Translations under genes and position numbers: made by a program
The notes under the pieces: generated by a model
What the model saw: the letters and a program-made list of their open reading frames with translations, nothing else
The model's database searches: none
What the model was told of the DNA's origin: nothing
Virus record (IMG/VR): IMGVR_UViG_3300049737_000217
Coordinates: 1 to 22,026 of that record
Length of the DNA: 22,026 nucleotides
Direction: 5' to 3' (one strand)
Origin: a virus
Shown here: piece by piece, positions 12,935 to 19,688 of the stretch
Layout: the number at the start of each line of letters is the position of its first letter
Position numbering within the stretch: the stretch's first letter is position 1

Positions 12935-13771
12935 ATGCAAATACAAAAAATCATAAATAAAAAAGTAGACCGAGAGGACTACGATCAATTTATTAATCCT
13001 ATTCATCAAAAAATGAAAGATGAAAATGATAACAAGAAACCAACATTCAAAGAATGTATTTCAGTTATCAAAAGACTCTATCGTTTAGAGATGAATAAGC
13101 CTTTACCAAAACATTACGAGTTCAAAACCACATCAGGTAATAGACATACTTGGTGCAGATCAAGAACTTGGAAAATAAATTCTCAAACTACTTGGGAAGA
13201 TATTATCCACAAGTCTTGTCATTGGATTGAGTATCGTAAGTATGGCTCAGATGCTAAGATACATAATCTTAATTCATTTAGAATGGAAAAAAGATTTGTT
13301 GAATATGCTTATAAACATAAGTGGCACTTGGGTGCTTTGATAAAGGCGACCAAAACAAAAGTTGAAGTCAACAAAGATGCTTTGATGATTGACAGACTTG
13401 AGAAAAATATAATTTCTTGGGAAAAGAAAATCAAAAAGGCAAATACTTTCATCAAGAAGTATTCTAAACAATTAAAATACTACAAGAAGAAAGTTGCCAA
13501 TGGCATTGTTGCTAAACCTAAAGCCAAAGGATATAAGATAGAATCTTATAAACAGAAAGCTGAAAGGTTGCTTGAACTTAATCCTGAGATTAGTTTACAA
13601 CCATTTTATGAAATGGAAGATACGAATAAGTTTTTTCCATGTAAAATACTTCAAGTAAACGATAAAGATTGGGATTATGACAACGACATGGAATGGTGTA
13701 GTGCAGATCACGAACACTATTCTTGGAAACCATTATATGAAGAAATACTTTTATATAGTGTAAATAAATAA
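12935..13771 (+). CDS. HxxxH metalloprotein-like phage protein (278 aa)
   Basis: After a basic helical N-terminus, the core has RHTWCRSRTWKIN, then TTWEDIIHKSCHWIEYRKYG with an HxxxH pair (H92, H96), then KIHNLNSFRMEKRFVEYAYK with H110 and E118, and KWHLGAL. The order W-x-D-x-x-H-x3-H, H, ME resembles zincin-like phage proteins of unknown substrate; metal binding is likely but not shown. Residues ~150-190 are a basic coiled coil (RLEKNIISWEKKIKKANTF). The C-terminus is Trp/Asp/Tyr-rich. AGGAG with CAAAA spacing supports ATG at 12935, not the earlier in-frame TTG at 12905. A perfect 17-bp inverted repeat flanks it and a structured leader precedes it. Confidence 0.8.
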   Translation: MQIQKIINKKVDREDYDQFINPIHQKMKDENDNKKPTFKECISVIKRLYRLEMNKPLPKHYEFKTTSGNRHTWCRSRTWKINSQTTWEDIIHKSCHWIEYRKYGSDAKIHNLNSFRMEKRFVEYAYKHKWHLGALIKATKTKVEVNKDALMIDRLEKNIISWEKKIKKANTFIKKYSKQLKYYKKKVANGIVAKPKAKGYKIESYKQKAERLLELNPEISLQPFYEMEDTNKFFPCKILQVNDKDWDYDNDMEWCSADHEHYSWKPLYEEILLYSVNK

Positions 13772-13775
13772 AATC

Positions 13776-13792
13776 AAATCACCAACCAAATC
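13776..13792 (-). repeat. 17-bp inverted repeat, right arm
   Basis: AAATCACCAACCAAATC lies four bases after the stop of the HxxxH gene and is a perfect reverse complement of 12902-12918. No duplicated target bases flank the two arms. Confidence 0.85.
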
Positions 13793-13802
13793 AATAAATA
13801 CA

Positions 13803-13832
13803 CATAATGGGTTTGACCTATAACCCATTATG
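13803..13832 (+). promoter_or_regulatory. Operator palindrome with overlapping promoter for DUF3310 operon
   Basis: CATAATGGGTT, eight bases, and AACCCATTATG form a perfect 11-bp inverted repeat. TTGACC (13813-13818) straddles the end of the left arm and the centre and is a candidate -35. TGTAAT or TAATGT just downstream (13834-13841) could be the -10. This is the most complete copy of the motif also seen at 4918, 6680, 6724 and 12634. It would control the rightward operon starting at 13875. Confidence 0.7.
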
Positions 13833-13858
13833 GTGTAATGTTAATAAAAAAAATTATT
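13826..13858 (+). repeat. Promoter-like repeat, copy 2
   Basis: This element starts CATTATGGTGTAATGTTAAT and ends in an A8 run plus TTATT. It is nearly the same as 12634-12667 and sits directly upstream of the AAAGGAG ribosome-binding site of the 51-aa gene. It overlaps the right arm of the operator palindrome. Confidence 0.6.
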
Positions 13859-13874
13859 ATAAAGGAGCAAAATT

Positions 13875-14030
13875 ATGGATTTTGATAAAATTATAAACGA
13901 GTGCAGGAACAGATGTATCTTATACAAAGGTGGGAAACTACCAAAAGAAAACTACAACGAGAAAGATTACCAGTCTGATTCTGATGTAGCTGATTACTAT
14001 ACAAGATTAAAAGAGAGAAAAAATGTCTAA
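13875..14030 (+). CDS. Small hypothetical protein (51 aa)
   Basis: ATG at 13875 follows AAAGGAG with good spacing, and the frame ends at TAA 14028-14030, overlapping the DUF3310 start by eight bases. The product is charged and Tyr/Asp-rich: MDFDKIINECRNRCILYKGG, then ADYYTRLKERKNV. It has two cysteines four apart near the N-terminus. I do not recognise it. The strong ribosome-binding site and position as first gene after a promoter region support it as real. Confidence 0.72.
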   Translation: MDFDKIINECRNRCILYKGGKLPKENYNEKDYQSDSDVADYYTRLKERKNV

Positions 14031-14253
14031 TAGCCCATTTGATGATGATGAAGATTTAATTAATAAACCCAATCACTATAATCAAGGCAGGATTGAGGTG
14101 AGTGATTTTATTTTAGATCAGAAGATGAATTTCCTAGAGGGTAACATAATTAAATATGTTTCTAGGTATAAAACAAAGAATGGCATTGAGGATTTAAAAA
14201 AGGCTCGGTGGTATTTGAACAAACTTATAAAAGAGGCAAACGAGAATGAGTGA
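14023..14253 (+). CDS. DUF3310 protein (T7 gp1.7 C-terminal type)
   Basis: The 76-residue protein carries the whole DUF3310 signature: NKPNHYNQGRIEVSDFI, then FLEGNIIKYVSRYKTKNGIEDLKKARWYLNKLI. The family occurs widely in phages and is related to the C-terminal part of T7 gp1.7, a nucleotide kinase involved in dTMP metabolism. On its own this short form has no P-loop, so its activity is uncertain. It overlaps the genes on both sides by eight bases and is likely co-translated with them. Confidence 0.88.
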   Translation: MSNSPFDDDEDLINKPNHYNQGRIEVSDFILDQKMNFLEGNIIKYVSRYKTKNGIEDLKKARWYLNKLIKEANENE

Positions 14254-14554
14254 AATAAAATCTGATGGAGAGATAAAACAAATTTTTAATATATTTAAAG
14301 ATATTGTGACTGATTATGGTTGTGATAAAAAAGATATTGAAAAAACTAACTATGATAGAAAACTTAAAAGACTATTAAGAAATTACCATATTGAAAATAT
14401 TGAGAGAGCAATTATAGATTGTGAATATTATTTAGACTCTGATTATTTAGATAAAAGGAATATTATTTTTGAAGATAATATAAAAAAACTTAATAACTAT
14501 CTTAGTAAAATAGGTGGAACTTTATATAACAGAAAATTTAATAGAGAGTATTAA
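14246..14554 (+). CDS. Hypothetical charged helical protein (102 aa)
   Basis: I do not recognise this protein. It is rich in Asp, Lys, Ile, Asn and Tyr, with GEIKQIFNIFKDIVTDYG at the start, NYHIENIERAIIDCEYYL in the middle and NNYLSKIGGT near the end. It is probably all-helical, with no membrane or metal motif. It overlaps DUF3310 by eight bases and is followed after one base by the HTH gene. Its base composition is very AT-rich, like its neighbours. Confidence 0.7.
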   Translation: MSEIKSDGEIKQIFNIFKDIVTDYGCDKKDIEKTNYDRKLKRLLRNYHIENIERAIIDCEYYLDSDYLDKRNIIFEDNIKKLNNYLSKIGGTLYNRKFNREY

Positions 14555-14555
14555 G

Positions 14556-14765
14556 ATGAAATCACAAAATGAGAAAATATTAAAAGACTTGCTGAAAGGT
14601 AAGAAAATAAACCCAATGATAGCATTATCTAAATATGGTTGTTTTAGGTTAGCCAGTAGAATAAATAACCTTAGATCAGATGGATATAATATTGTGACAA
14701 GAATGATATCGAATCCTGATGGTAAACAGTTTGCTGAGTATTATATAGAGGGCAAAACAAAATAG
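14556..14765 (+). CDS. Small HTH protein (HTH_39-like, 69 aa)
   Basis: The sequence LKDLLKGKKINPMIALSKYG, then CFRLASRINNLRSDGYNI, followed by a short beta wing ending GKQFAEYYIEGKTK, matches the HTH_39 winged-helix type common in phages. It probably binds DNA, possibly as a late regulator. The ATG at 14556 follows the previous stop after one base. A GTG at 14514 in frame would overlap the previous gene by 41 bp and lacks support. It is the last rightward gene before convergence with the tail operon. Confidence 0.75.
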   Translation: MKSQNEKILKDLLKGKKINPMIALSKYGCFRLASRINNLRSDGYNIVTRMISNPDGKQFAEYYIEGKTK

Positions 14766-14777
14766 GGTATATTGTTA

Positions 14778-14797
14778 GCCATTTATAATAAAATGGT
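14778..14797. terminator. Hairpin at convergent junction, weak terminator candidate
   Basis: GCCATTT, loop ATAATA, then AAATGGT form a 7-bp stem with one wobble between the convergent gene ends at 14765 and 14811. Neither strand has a proper T tract after the stem, so intrinsic termination is doubtful. It could still slow polymerases or protect 3' ends. Confidence 0.35.
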
Positions 14798-14810
14798 CAA
14801 AAACGAGCTA

Positions 14811-15437
14811 TTAGAGAGCCTCAGAGCAACTAAAAGATATACCATAAAGAGATACTTTATCAGCGTTCCATGTTAGATCATTAGCGTCCATTCTCATAAT
14901 TGCTTGAGCATTGGTGTATATAATAGCTGAATCATTAGCTAAAGCGCTTTTTAATGGTGGCTCTATCTCTACTGTAGCTTGTCCACTTCCATTGGAAGTG
15001 CAGTTTGCTGTAACCATATGTAGTTTTTGGGTAGCTCCTGAACCAAACTGTATGTAATCACCAACCTTGAATATTAAGGTACTAGCATTAGCGCCCTCAA
15101 TAGCAATACTATATGCGCCTACATCATGTGCGCCATTGACATTAATTGTAGAGGTTAATCCACCTCTGATCGTTTTAGCATCAGGGTCGCCAAGTTTAAA
15201 TGTTCCTAATCTCCCATGTAACTGCATAAAAAATACTTGCCATGCAACAGCATCTTCTCTTAGCATAGGTGGTAATTTAACTGTTGTAGCCCATTGAGAA
15301 CCACCAAAATCTGATGCTTGAGAACCATAAGTAAATGGAGATGTGCTAACAGCTACAGTTCTTCTAATAGTCCATTCACTAGTCGTAAAATTACTTGGAC
15401 TATTAGGAAGATTTAAAGGATAACTAGGTTGAGTCAT
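14811..15437 (-). CDS. Tail protein downstream of tape measure (distal tail/hub candidate)
   Basis: The 208-residue protein starts MTQPSYPLNLPNSPSNFTTS and contains FTYGSQASDFGGSQWATTVKLP, then AVAWQVFFMQLHGRLGTFKLGDP. The pattern is typical of a tail protein directly after the tape measure gene in alphaproteobacterial siphophages. Beta-rich Gly/Ala/Ser segments continue to the end. By analogy it may form the distal tail ring or hub, but the family has no confirmed function that I can cite. Its ATG overlaps the tape measure stop by one base (TAATG). Confidence 0.7.
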   Translation of the reverse strand: MTQPSYPLNLPNSPSNFTTSEWTIRRTVAVSTSPFTYGSQASDFGGSQWATTVKLPPMLREDAVAWQVFFMQLHGRLGTFKLGDPDAKTIRGGLTSTINVNGAHDVGAYSIAIEGANASTLIFKVGDYIQFGSGATQKLHMVTANCTSNGSGQATVEIEPPLKSALANDSAIIYTNAQAIMRMDANDLTWNADKVSLYGISFSCSEAL

Positions 15438-17290
15438 TATGCACCAAACGCCCTAGAAAACGCACCACCACGAGTTCTTGCCTCTGCAACAGCAGTTACA
15501 GTTTCTTCTTTGATCTGTGGCATTAAATTCATTACTTCTGCTCTCACTGTTGGTACAACTCCTGTGCTAAAGTTTAAATGTTGGTTTATTGTAACACCTT
15601 GACCACCCATTTGGTTATTTGGAATGATATGTCCACCACCAGTAGGCATAAACATCTCTGCTCCTCTTTCTCCTACCATAACTGGAACATTAGGAGCTAC
15701 ATAGCCACCTGTTGCCAAACCTTTTAAACTACCAGTAACCTCAGTGATATTATGTCCATCTACCACTGATGAAGTTGAAGTTGCTCCACCAAATAAATTA
15801 CCACCAAGAACTGCTCCTGCAACATTAGCTATCACACCACCTATACCAAGACTTCCACCACCAGTTAATCCTGATAATGATTCTTTTAAACTTCTTATCA
15901 TAGGCTCAATTATTAAGATTTGAGCAATGGTTGCTACTATTTCAGAGGCTACATCTCTAAATATGGTTTTCATTGCATCACCAAATTTTTCACCCTCTAT
16001 AACTGATTTACCAAACGCTTTAGAAATATCTTCTCCTGCATCATCAAAAGTTTTACCAACTTTATCTGTTATATCTTTGATTTGATTCTCTGTAGCAATA
16101 ATAATTTCAAATTGTTCGTTAGTTTTTGCTACTGATTTTCCTACTGAATCCATTACCATTAAATAATCACTAAAAGTTTCAAAAACATTTTGCAACTCTT
16201 CATTTTCTAAATTTAGTGCTTTTGCACTTCTCTTATATTGTTCTTCTGCTTTTCTATCAAACTCTTGTATTTTTTCCACTGCACCTGATAATTCATTATA
16301 TGCTAGAATTAAACCAGTTAATGATAGCGCAAGTTTATTTGAATTTTTGATAAGGTTAAATATTGCAACTCCAACCGCACTTGTTAATAATAAACCTAAT
16401 CCCTTTAGTGCTGTGGTAAGTTCTTCAACATTATCTACTATAAATGTTAAAGCATCACCTAATTTTCTACCTATACTTTTTCCTAATTCTTCTATTGCTT
16501 TTGATGATTCATCAAAAGATTTATTTAATTCTTTAAAGTTTTCTTTTAATACAACTGTAAATTCATCTGATATTGCTTTTCTAAACTGAAATAGTTTATC
16601 CTCAAGCATTGATAAAGTACCTGTCAAGGTATTAGCTAAGTCATTGGTAACATTCCCAAACTCACCACCTTTACCAAATTTTTCTTTAAATGCTCTTATG
16701 GTTTCACTAGCTGAAACTTCTGCTCCTGCTTGAAAACCAAGCATTGATCTAACGCCTCGTTCCCTAAATACATCTGCTGAGGCAATTCCTCCAGCAAACG
16801 ATCTTTGTATTTGCTCTGCTGTCTGTGTAAAGTCTAGTCCAGTTGCACCTGCAACATTACCTGTGATTTCTAATATTTCTGCTAGTTCTTCTGCATCTTT
16901 AGATACAACAGCTAAGTTTCCTGATGCTTGTTGTATATCATTTAGAGTAAAAGGAACACGACCTGCAAATTTGACCATTACATCAAACGCTTTTGCACCC
17001 TCTTGTGCTGTGCCAAATAATGCTTTTAACCTAACTTGTAAATCTTCAATCTGTCGACCAACATCTACAACTTTTTTAATCTGAATAGCACCAAACGCAC
17101 CAGCTATTAAACCGCCAAAAACAATAACTCTCTTGCCTACTCTATCAAGAGTATTGCCTAATTGATTAAAGGAATTACTCATCTTGCTTGAAGATGATTT
17201 GATTTGATTGTTTGCTTTATTTAGACCTTTTTTAAGGTCGCCTAAATCTGCCTCAATCTTTACTACTAGTTTATCTAATTCTGTTGCCAT
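15437..17290 (-). CDS. Tail tape measure protein
   Basis: This 617-residue protein has the usual layout. An N-terminal coiled coil (KLVVKIEADLGDLKKGLNKA) is followed by a hydrophobic segment near residue 55 (VIVFGGLIAGAFGAI), long helices and a second hydrophobic stretch near 300 (LGLLLTSAVGVAIFNLI). Gly-rich segments come next (GGSLGIGGVIANVAGAVLGG), then the C-terminal element GGYVAPNVPVMVGERGAEMFMPTG seen in many tape measures. It sets tail length; at roughly 0.15 nm per residue a tail near 90 nm would be expected. It lies just downstream of the tail assembly chaperone pair, as in most siphophages. Confidence 0.93.
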   Translation of the reverse strand: MATELDKLVVKIEADLGDLKKGLNKANNQIKSSSSKMSNSFNQLGNTLDRVGKRVIVFGGLIAGAFGAIQIKKVVDVGRQIEDLQVRLKALFGTAQEGAKAFDVMVKFAGRVPFTLNDIQQASGNLAVVSKDAEELAEILEITGNVAGATGLDFTQTAEQIQRSFAGGIASADVFRERGVRSMLGFQAGAEVSASETIRAFKEKFGKGGEFGNVTNDLANTLTGTLSMLEDKLFQFRKAISDEFTVVLKENFKELNKSFDESSKAIEELGKSIGRKLGDALTFIVDNVEELTTALKGLGLLLTSAVGVAIFNLIKNSNKLALSLTGLILAYNELSGAVEKIQEFDRKAEEQYKRSAKALNLENEELQNVFETFSDYLMVMDSVGKSVAKTNEQFEIIIATENQIKDITDKVGKTFDDAGEDISKAFGKSVIEGEKFGDAMKTIFRDVASEIVATIAQILIIEPMIRSLKESLSGLTGGGSLGIGGVIANVAGAVLGGNLFGGATSTSSVVDGHNITEVTGSLKGLATGGYVAPNVPVMVGERGAEMFMPTGGGHIIPNNQMGGQGVTINQHLNFSTGVVPTVRAEVMNLMPQIKEETVTAVAEARTRGGAFSRAFGA

Positions 17291-17293
17291 ATA

Positions 17294-17515
17294 TTAATAA
17301 TCAGGATATCTTTCCTTTAATTTTTCTAGTTCTGACCTAGTCATTGGTTCAGATTTCTTACCTGTATTATATTCTTTAAAACCATTTATGGCTATAGTGA
17401 TTTCTTTTATTGACATATTCCATACCTCTGAGGGTGGTAAGTGCATCATTCCAATCAGAATTTCTAGCCACCTATCAACAGGTAAGTATTCATCTGTGGC
17501 TAATTTTTTTTTTAT
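17294..17515 (-). CDS. Second tail assembly chaperone frame, no canonical start
   Basis: A 73-codon open frame precedes the tape measure gene, in the -1 frame relative to the 112-aa chaperone. It includes DEYLPVDRWLEILIGMMHLP, SEVWNMSIKEITIAINGF and a Lys/Glu-rich end (RSELEKLKERYPDY). The W-x-x-x-x-G-x-x-x-L-P-P-x-x-x-W pattern resembles GTA-type small tail chaperones. No ATG, GTG or TTG precedes this block; the first ATG pair, at 17449, would cut off its front. The frame starts at ATAA overlapping the upstream stop, followed by an A10 run. It is therefore likely made by frameshift or unusual restart. Confidence 0.6.
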   Translation of the reverse strand: MKKKLATDEYLPVDRWLEILIGMMHLPPSEVWNMSIKEITIAINGFKEYNTGKKSEPMTRSELEKLKERYPDY

Positions 17516-17850
17516 GATGAGGATTCTTCAGAAGATTCAGAGGCGTTTAAACCAAGAGCAATTAATTCTCCTGTTATTTTTATACCCTCAATAATACCTA
17601 TTTGATCTACAATGCGTTTAATATCATTATCTTTTACATCATTACCACCTGCTCTTATTGCAAGGGTTAATATGCTGATACATTCAGTTAAAGTTAGATC
17701 ACCACCTGCTAATCTATTACCTAATTTAAGAAGAGAGCAACCTAATGCGTTCTCAATTCTTATCATAGTGTCCAATGACATACGAGCTTTATAGCTTACA
17801 TCATTTGGAAAGTTTAGTAGTTTTTCTGCTTTGATTGGATTTATGCTCAT
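17512..17850 (-). CDS. Tail assembly chaperone (TAC_11/GTA gp10-like)
   Basis: The 112-residue protein starts MSINPIKAEKLLNFPND and contains ARMSLDTMIRIENALGCSLLKLGNRLAGGDLTLTECISILTLAIRAGG, then IDQIGIIEGIKI-like helices and an acidic Ser/Glu end. This matches GTA-like tail chaperones that coat the tape measure during assembly. GAGG and AAAGG lie close upstream of the ATG, inside the end of the 81-aa gene (50-bp overlap). Its acidic tail and stop TAA run into an A10 tract where the second chaperone frame begins. Confidence 0.82.
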   Translation of the reverse strand: MSINPIKAEKLLNFPNDVSYKARMSLDTMIRIENALGCSLLKLGNRLAGGDLTLTECISILTLAIRAGGNDVKDNDIKRIVDQIGIIEGIKITGELIALGLNASESSEESSS

Positions 17851-18046
17851 TTACCTTTACCTCAATTTTAATTGTTTCATCTCTATCACCCACATTATCT
17901 AAAGATAATACAGGTGATGTCTTTCCATCAATAGTTACTTCAAGAGTGTTTTCATATCCTTTAAAAAAAGGAATTTCAATTTCATTGCCATTGACAAGGC
18001 AAGTATGTTCCTTTTCATTAATAGATACTTTCTTTTCAATCCACAT
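17801..18046 (-). CDS. Hypothetical protein between major tail protein and chaperone (81 aa)
   Basis: This gene starts one base after the major tail protein stop and overlaps the chaperone by 50 bp. The product starts MWIEKKVSINEKEHTCLVNG and continues IEIPFFKGYENTLEVTIDGK, then a Lys/Asn/Ser-rich tail. It appears to be a small beta-sandwich-like protein with a basic tail. Its position suggests a tail-tube-associated or chaperone-related role, but I do not recognise the family. Confidence 0.72.
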   Translation of the reverse strand: MWIEKKVSINEKEHTCLVNGNEIEIPFFKGYENTLEVTIDGKTSPVLSLDNVGDRDETIKIEVKVNEHKSNQSRKTTKLSK

Positions 18047-18047
18047 A

Positions 18048-18461
18048 TTAGACTGTCGCTATTGTTACTGCACCAGCAGATTCAAAGCTCATAGAATATT
18101 GAACTGCATCATTATAAGTACCACTGTATTCAATAGCTGTTACTTGGAACGCACCAGTAAATGTATTGTAATCAGGTACTAAGAATTGAAAATTACTAAA
18201 TGTTGATGCTGAAAATGCTGTCAAAACAGATTGCTCAGACGCCCCATCTGTAAATACTCCACTTCCTGAAATAGAAAATGATTTAATTCCTGCGTTTGCT
18301 AGAAGAGTTCTCACTCTTGCTGAATCTTTATTTGTTACATCAATAGTTTCAGAATTGATAGATATACTTGTATCTCTTAGACCTGCTACAGTTGTAAAAG
18401 TTTCAGGTGAACCAGCGTTACCAATTTTGACTAATAATGCACTACCTTTTTGTACTGCCAT
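18048..18461 (-). CDS. Major tail (tube) protein, TP901-1 type
   Basis: The 137-residue protein shows the tail-tube pattern of the Phage_tail_2/TP901-1 family. It has MAVQKGSALLVKIG, VAGLRDTSISINSETIDVTNKD with the conserved D-x-T, KSFSISGSGVFTD, FQFLVPDYNTFTGAFQVTAI and YSMSFESAGAVT at the end. Hexamers of this protein stack to form the tail tube. It lies between the DUF3168 tail terminator and the chaperone region, exactly as expected for a long-tailed non-contractile phage. Confidence 0.92.
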   Translation of the reverse strand: MAVQKGSALLVKIGNAGSPETFTTVAGLRDTSISINSETIDVTNKDSARVRTLLANAGIKSFSISGSGVFTDGASEQSVLTAFSASTFSNFQFLVPDYNTFTGAFQVTAIEYSGTYNDAVQYSMSFESAGAVTIATV

Positions 18462-18478
18462 TTATATTACCTCTTAAA

Positions 18479-18889
18479 TTAACTATCAAATATAGTAAAA
18501 TCTACATTCACTATACCATGTCTTGTTATCCCATCAACCTCTGTTAATGTGACTGCGTTTACAACATAGCTCATAACACTATCCGAATCGCTTACGCCTA
18601 TTGTAGCATTATTTAGTAGGTTGTAAATTCTTTCCATTATTTCCTTGATCTCTTTCTGTCCACGATATTGTGACCATACATCAATATCAACATTGTAAAC
18701 ATTACCATCAAGGGTTTTTGTGCCAACATCTCTCATTGTTTCAAGACCAATAATTACATATGGATATGCTGTGTCTTGAGGCGCTATGCTGTCAAATATT
18801 TTATTATTACCTATTAGACCATCTAAGGTGCTATCTCCTGATAACAGAGAATATATAGCTGATTGTAGATCGAATGAATGATATCCCAT
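18479..18889 (-). CDS. DUF3168 tail completion/terminator protein
   Basis: The 136-residue protein has the DUF3168 features: LQSAIYSLLSGDSTLDGLIG near the N-terminus, IFDSIAPQDTAYPYVIIG, DVDIDVWSQYRG-like strand (here NVDIDVWSQYRGQKEIKEIM), and a C-terminal strand ending DFTIFDS. Members cap the tail tube end that joins the head. It is coupled to the preceding gene by a one-base overlap and is followed by the major tail protein. Confidence 0.88.
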   Translation of the reverse strand: MGYHSFDLQSAIYSLLSGDSTLDGLIGNNKIFDSIAPQDTAYPYVIIGLETMRDVGTKTLDGNVYNVDIDVWSQYRGQKEIKEIMERIYNLLNNATIGVSDSDSVMSYVVNAVTLTEVDGITRHGIVNVDFTIFDS

Positions 18890-19362
18890 TATCTAACCTT
18901 TGCTGGTGCAACCTTAATTGGTTTAAATTGTTTATCTATAGAAACTTGTTTAGCAATTTTATTAGCAAATACTCTTGCTTTAAGGTATGCAATAGACTCA
19001 TCTCCCATAAATGGTCTATCTAAAACAAGTTCTAGTCTTGCTGAATAGTCCATATTAGAGATAACTGTGGCACTAGGTTTATTACTTGCTGTTGCAAGTT
19101 TAGTCGTAATAGAGTTAATTAATCTACCAGTATCAATAGCTGGTGGATTACCTTGTGAAGATGCAACATGAGTTTTCTTGCCTCTTGGGTATTCTCTACC
19201 ATCTTTAGGTGTTTGTTGCATACTTCTCATAATATCGTTTCTAAAATTAGTTGCTACTCTGTTTACATGCCTTGAGGCATTTAACTGATAAAGTTTTTCA
19301 GCTTTTATTACATTTTTCTCTATGTTAGAAAACATAGAAACTTTTATACCTTGTTTAGCCAT
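18889..19362 (-). CDS. HK97 gp10-like head-tail/tail protein
   Basis: The 157-residue protein has a helical N-terminus (IEKNVIKAEKLYQLNASRHV), then IMRSMQQTPKDGREYPRGKK and GNPPAIDTGRLINSITTKL. The D-T-G-R-L-x-x-S-I block is characteristic of the HK97 gp10 family, placed here between head closure and tail terminator genes. C-terminal strands include YSARLELVLDRPFM and a basic end. Overlap by one base on both sides indicates a single translated chain of joining proteins. Confidence 0.85.
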   Translation of the reverse strand: MAKQGIKVSMFSNIEKNVIKAEKLYQLNASRHVNRVATNFRNDIMRSMQQTPKDGREYPRGKKTHVASSQGNPPAIDTGRLINSITTKLATASNKPSATVISNMDYSARLELVLDRPFMGDESIAYLKARVFANKIAKQVSIDKQFKPIKVAPAKVR

Positions 19363-19688
19363 TATGTAGCTACTCCCTCAGTTGCTATTATTTCTTGATA
19401 TCTCTCTTTGCCCTCATCAACAATTTGTATGCTGGTGATATCAAACGCCTTAGACCTATAATATAACCTATATTTAGGTGTTAGTGCTGAATAGTACCTG
19501 ATTGTGAACTTAAATCCTTGTGTTGCCCTTAATTGATCTCCAAATAGACCCTCTGAGCCTGATAATGGCTCTACTTTAGACCATACTGTTGCTTGTGTTG
19601 AATAGGTTGATGATTGACCACCACCTGCATCTGTAGACCCACCGAGAGTTTGCAAAGCGACTCTATTTCTAAACTCGCCTAAATACAT
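19362..19688 (-). CDS. Head-tail adaptor / head closure protein
   Basis: The 108-residue protein matches the Phage_H_T_join (SPP1 gp16-like) type: GEFRNRVALQTLGGSTDAGG, then WSKVEPLSGSEGLFGDQLRA, TIRYYSALTPKYRLYYRSKAFDI and EIIATE. It closes the filled head and provides the docking face for the tail. The N-terminal FRNRV and the central V-x-P-L-S-G-x-E are typical. It lies between the connector and the gp10-like gene. Confidence 0.9.
   Translation of the reverse strand: MYLGEFRNRVALQTLGGSTDAGGGQSSTYSTQATVWSKVEPLSGSEGLFGDQLRATQGFKFTIRYYSALTPKYRLYYRSKAFDITSIQIVDEGKERYQEIIATEGVAT

Noticed and set aside
13274-13471. Minus-strand open frame of 65 codons inside the HxxxH gene.
   Set aside because: Antisense shadow of the coiled-coil coding region without start signals.
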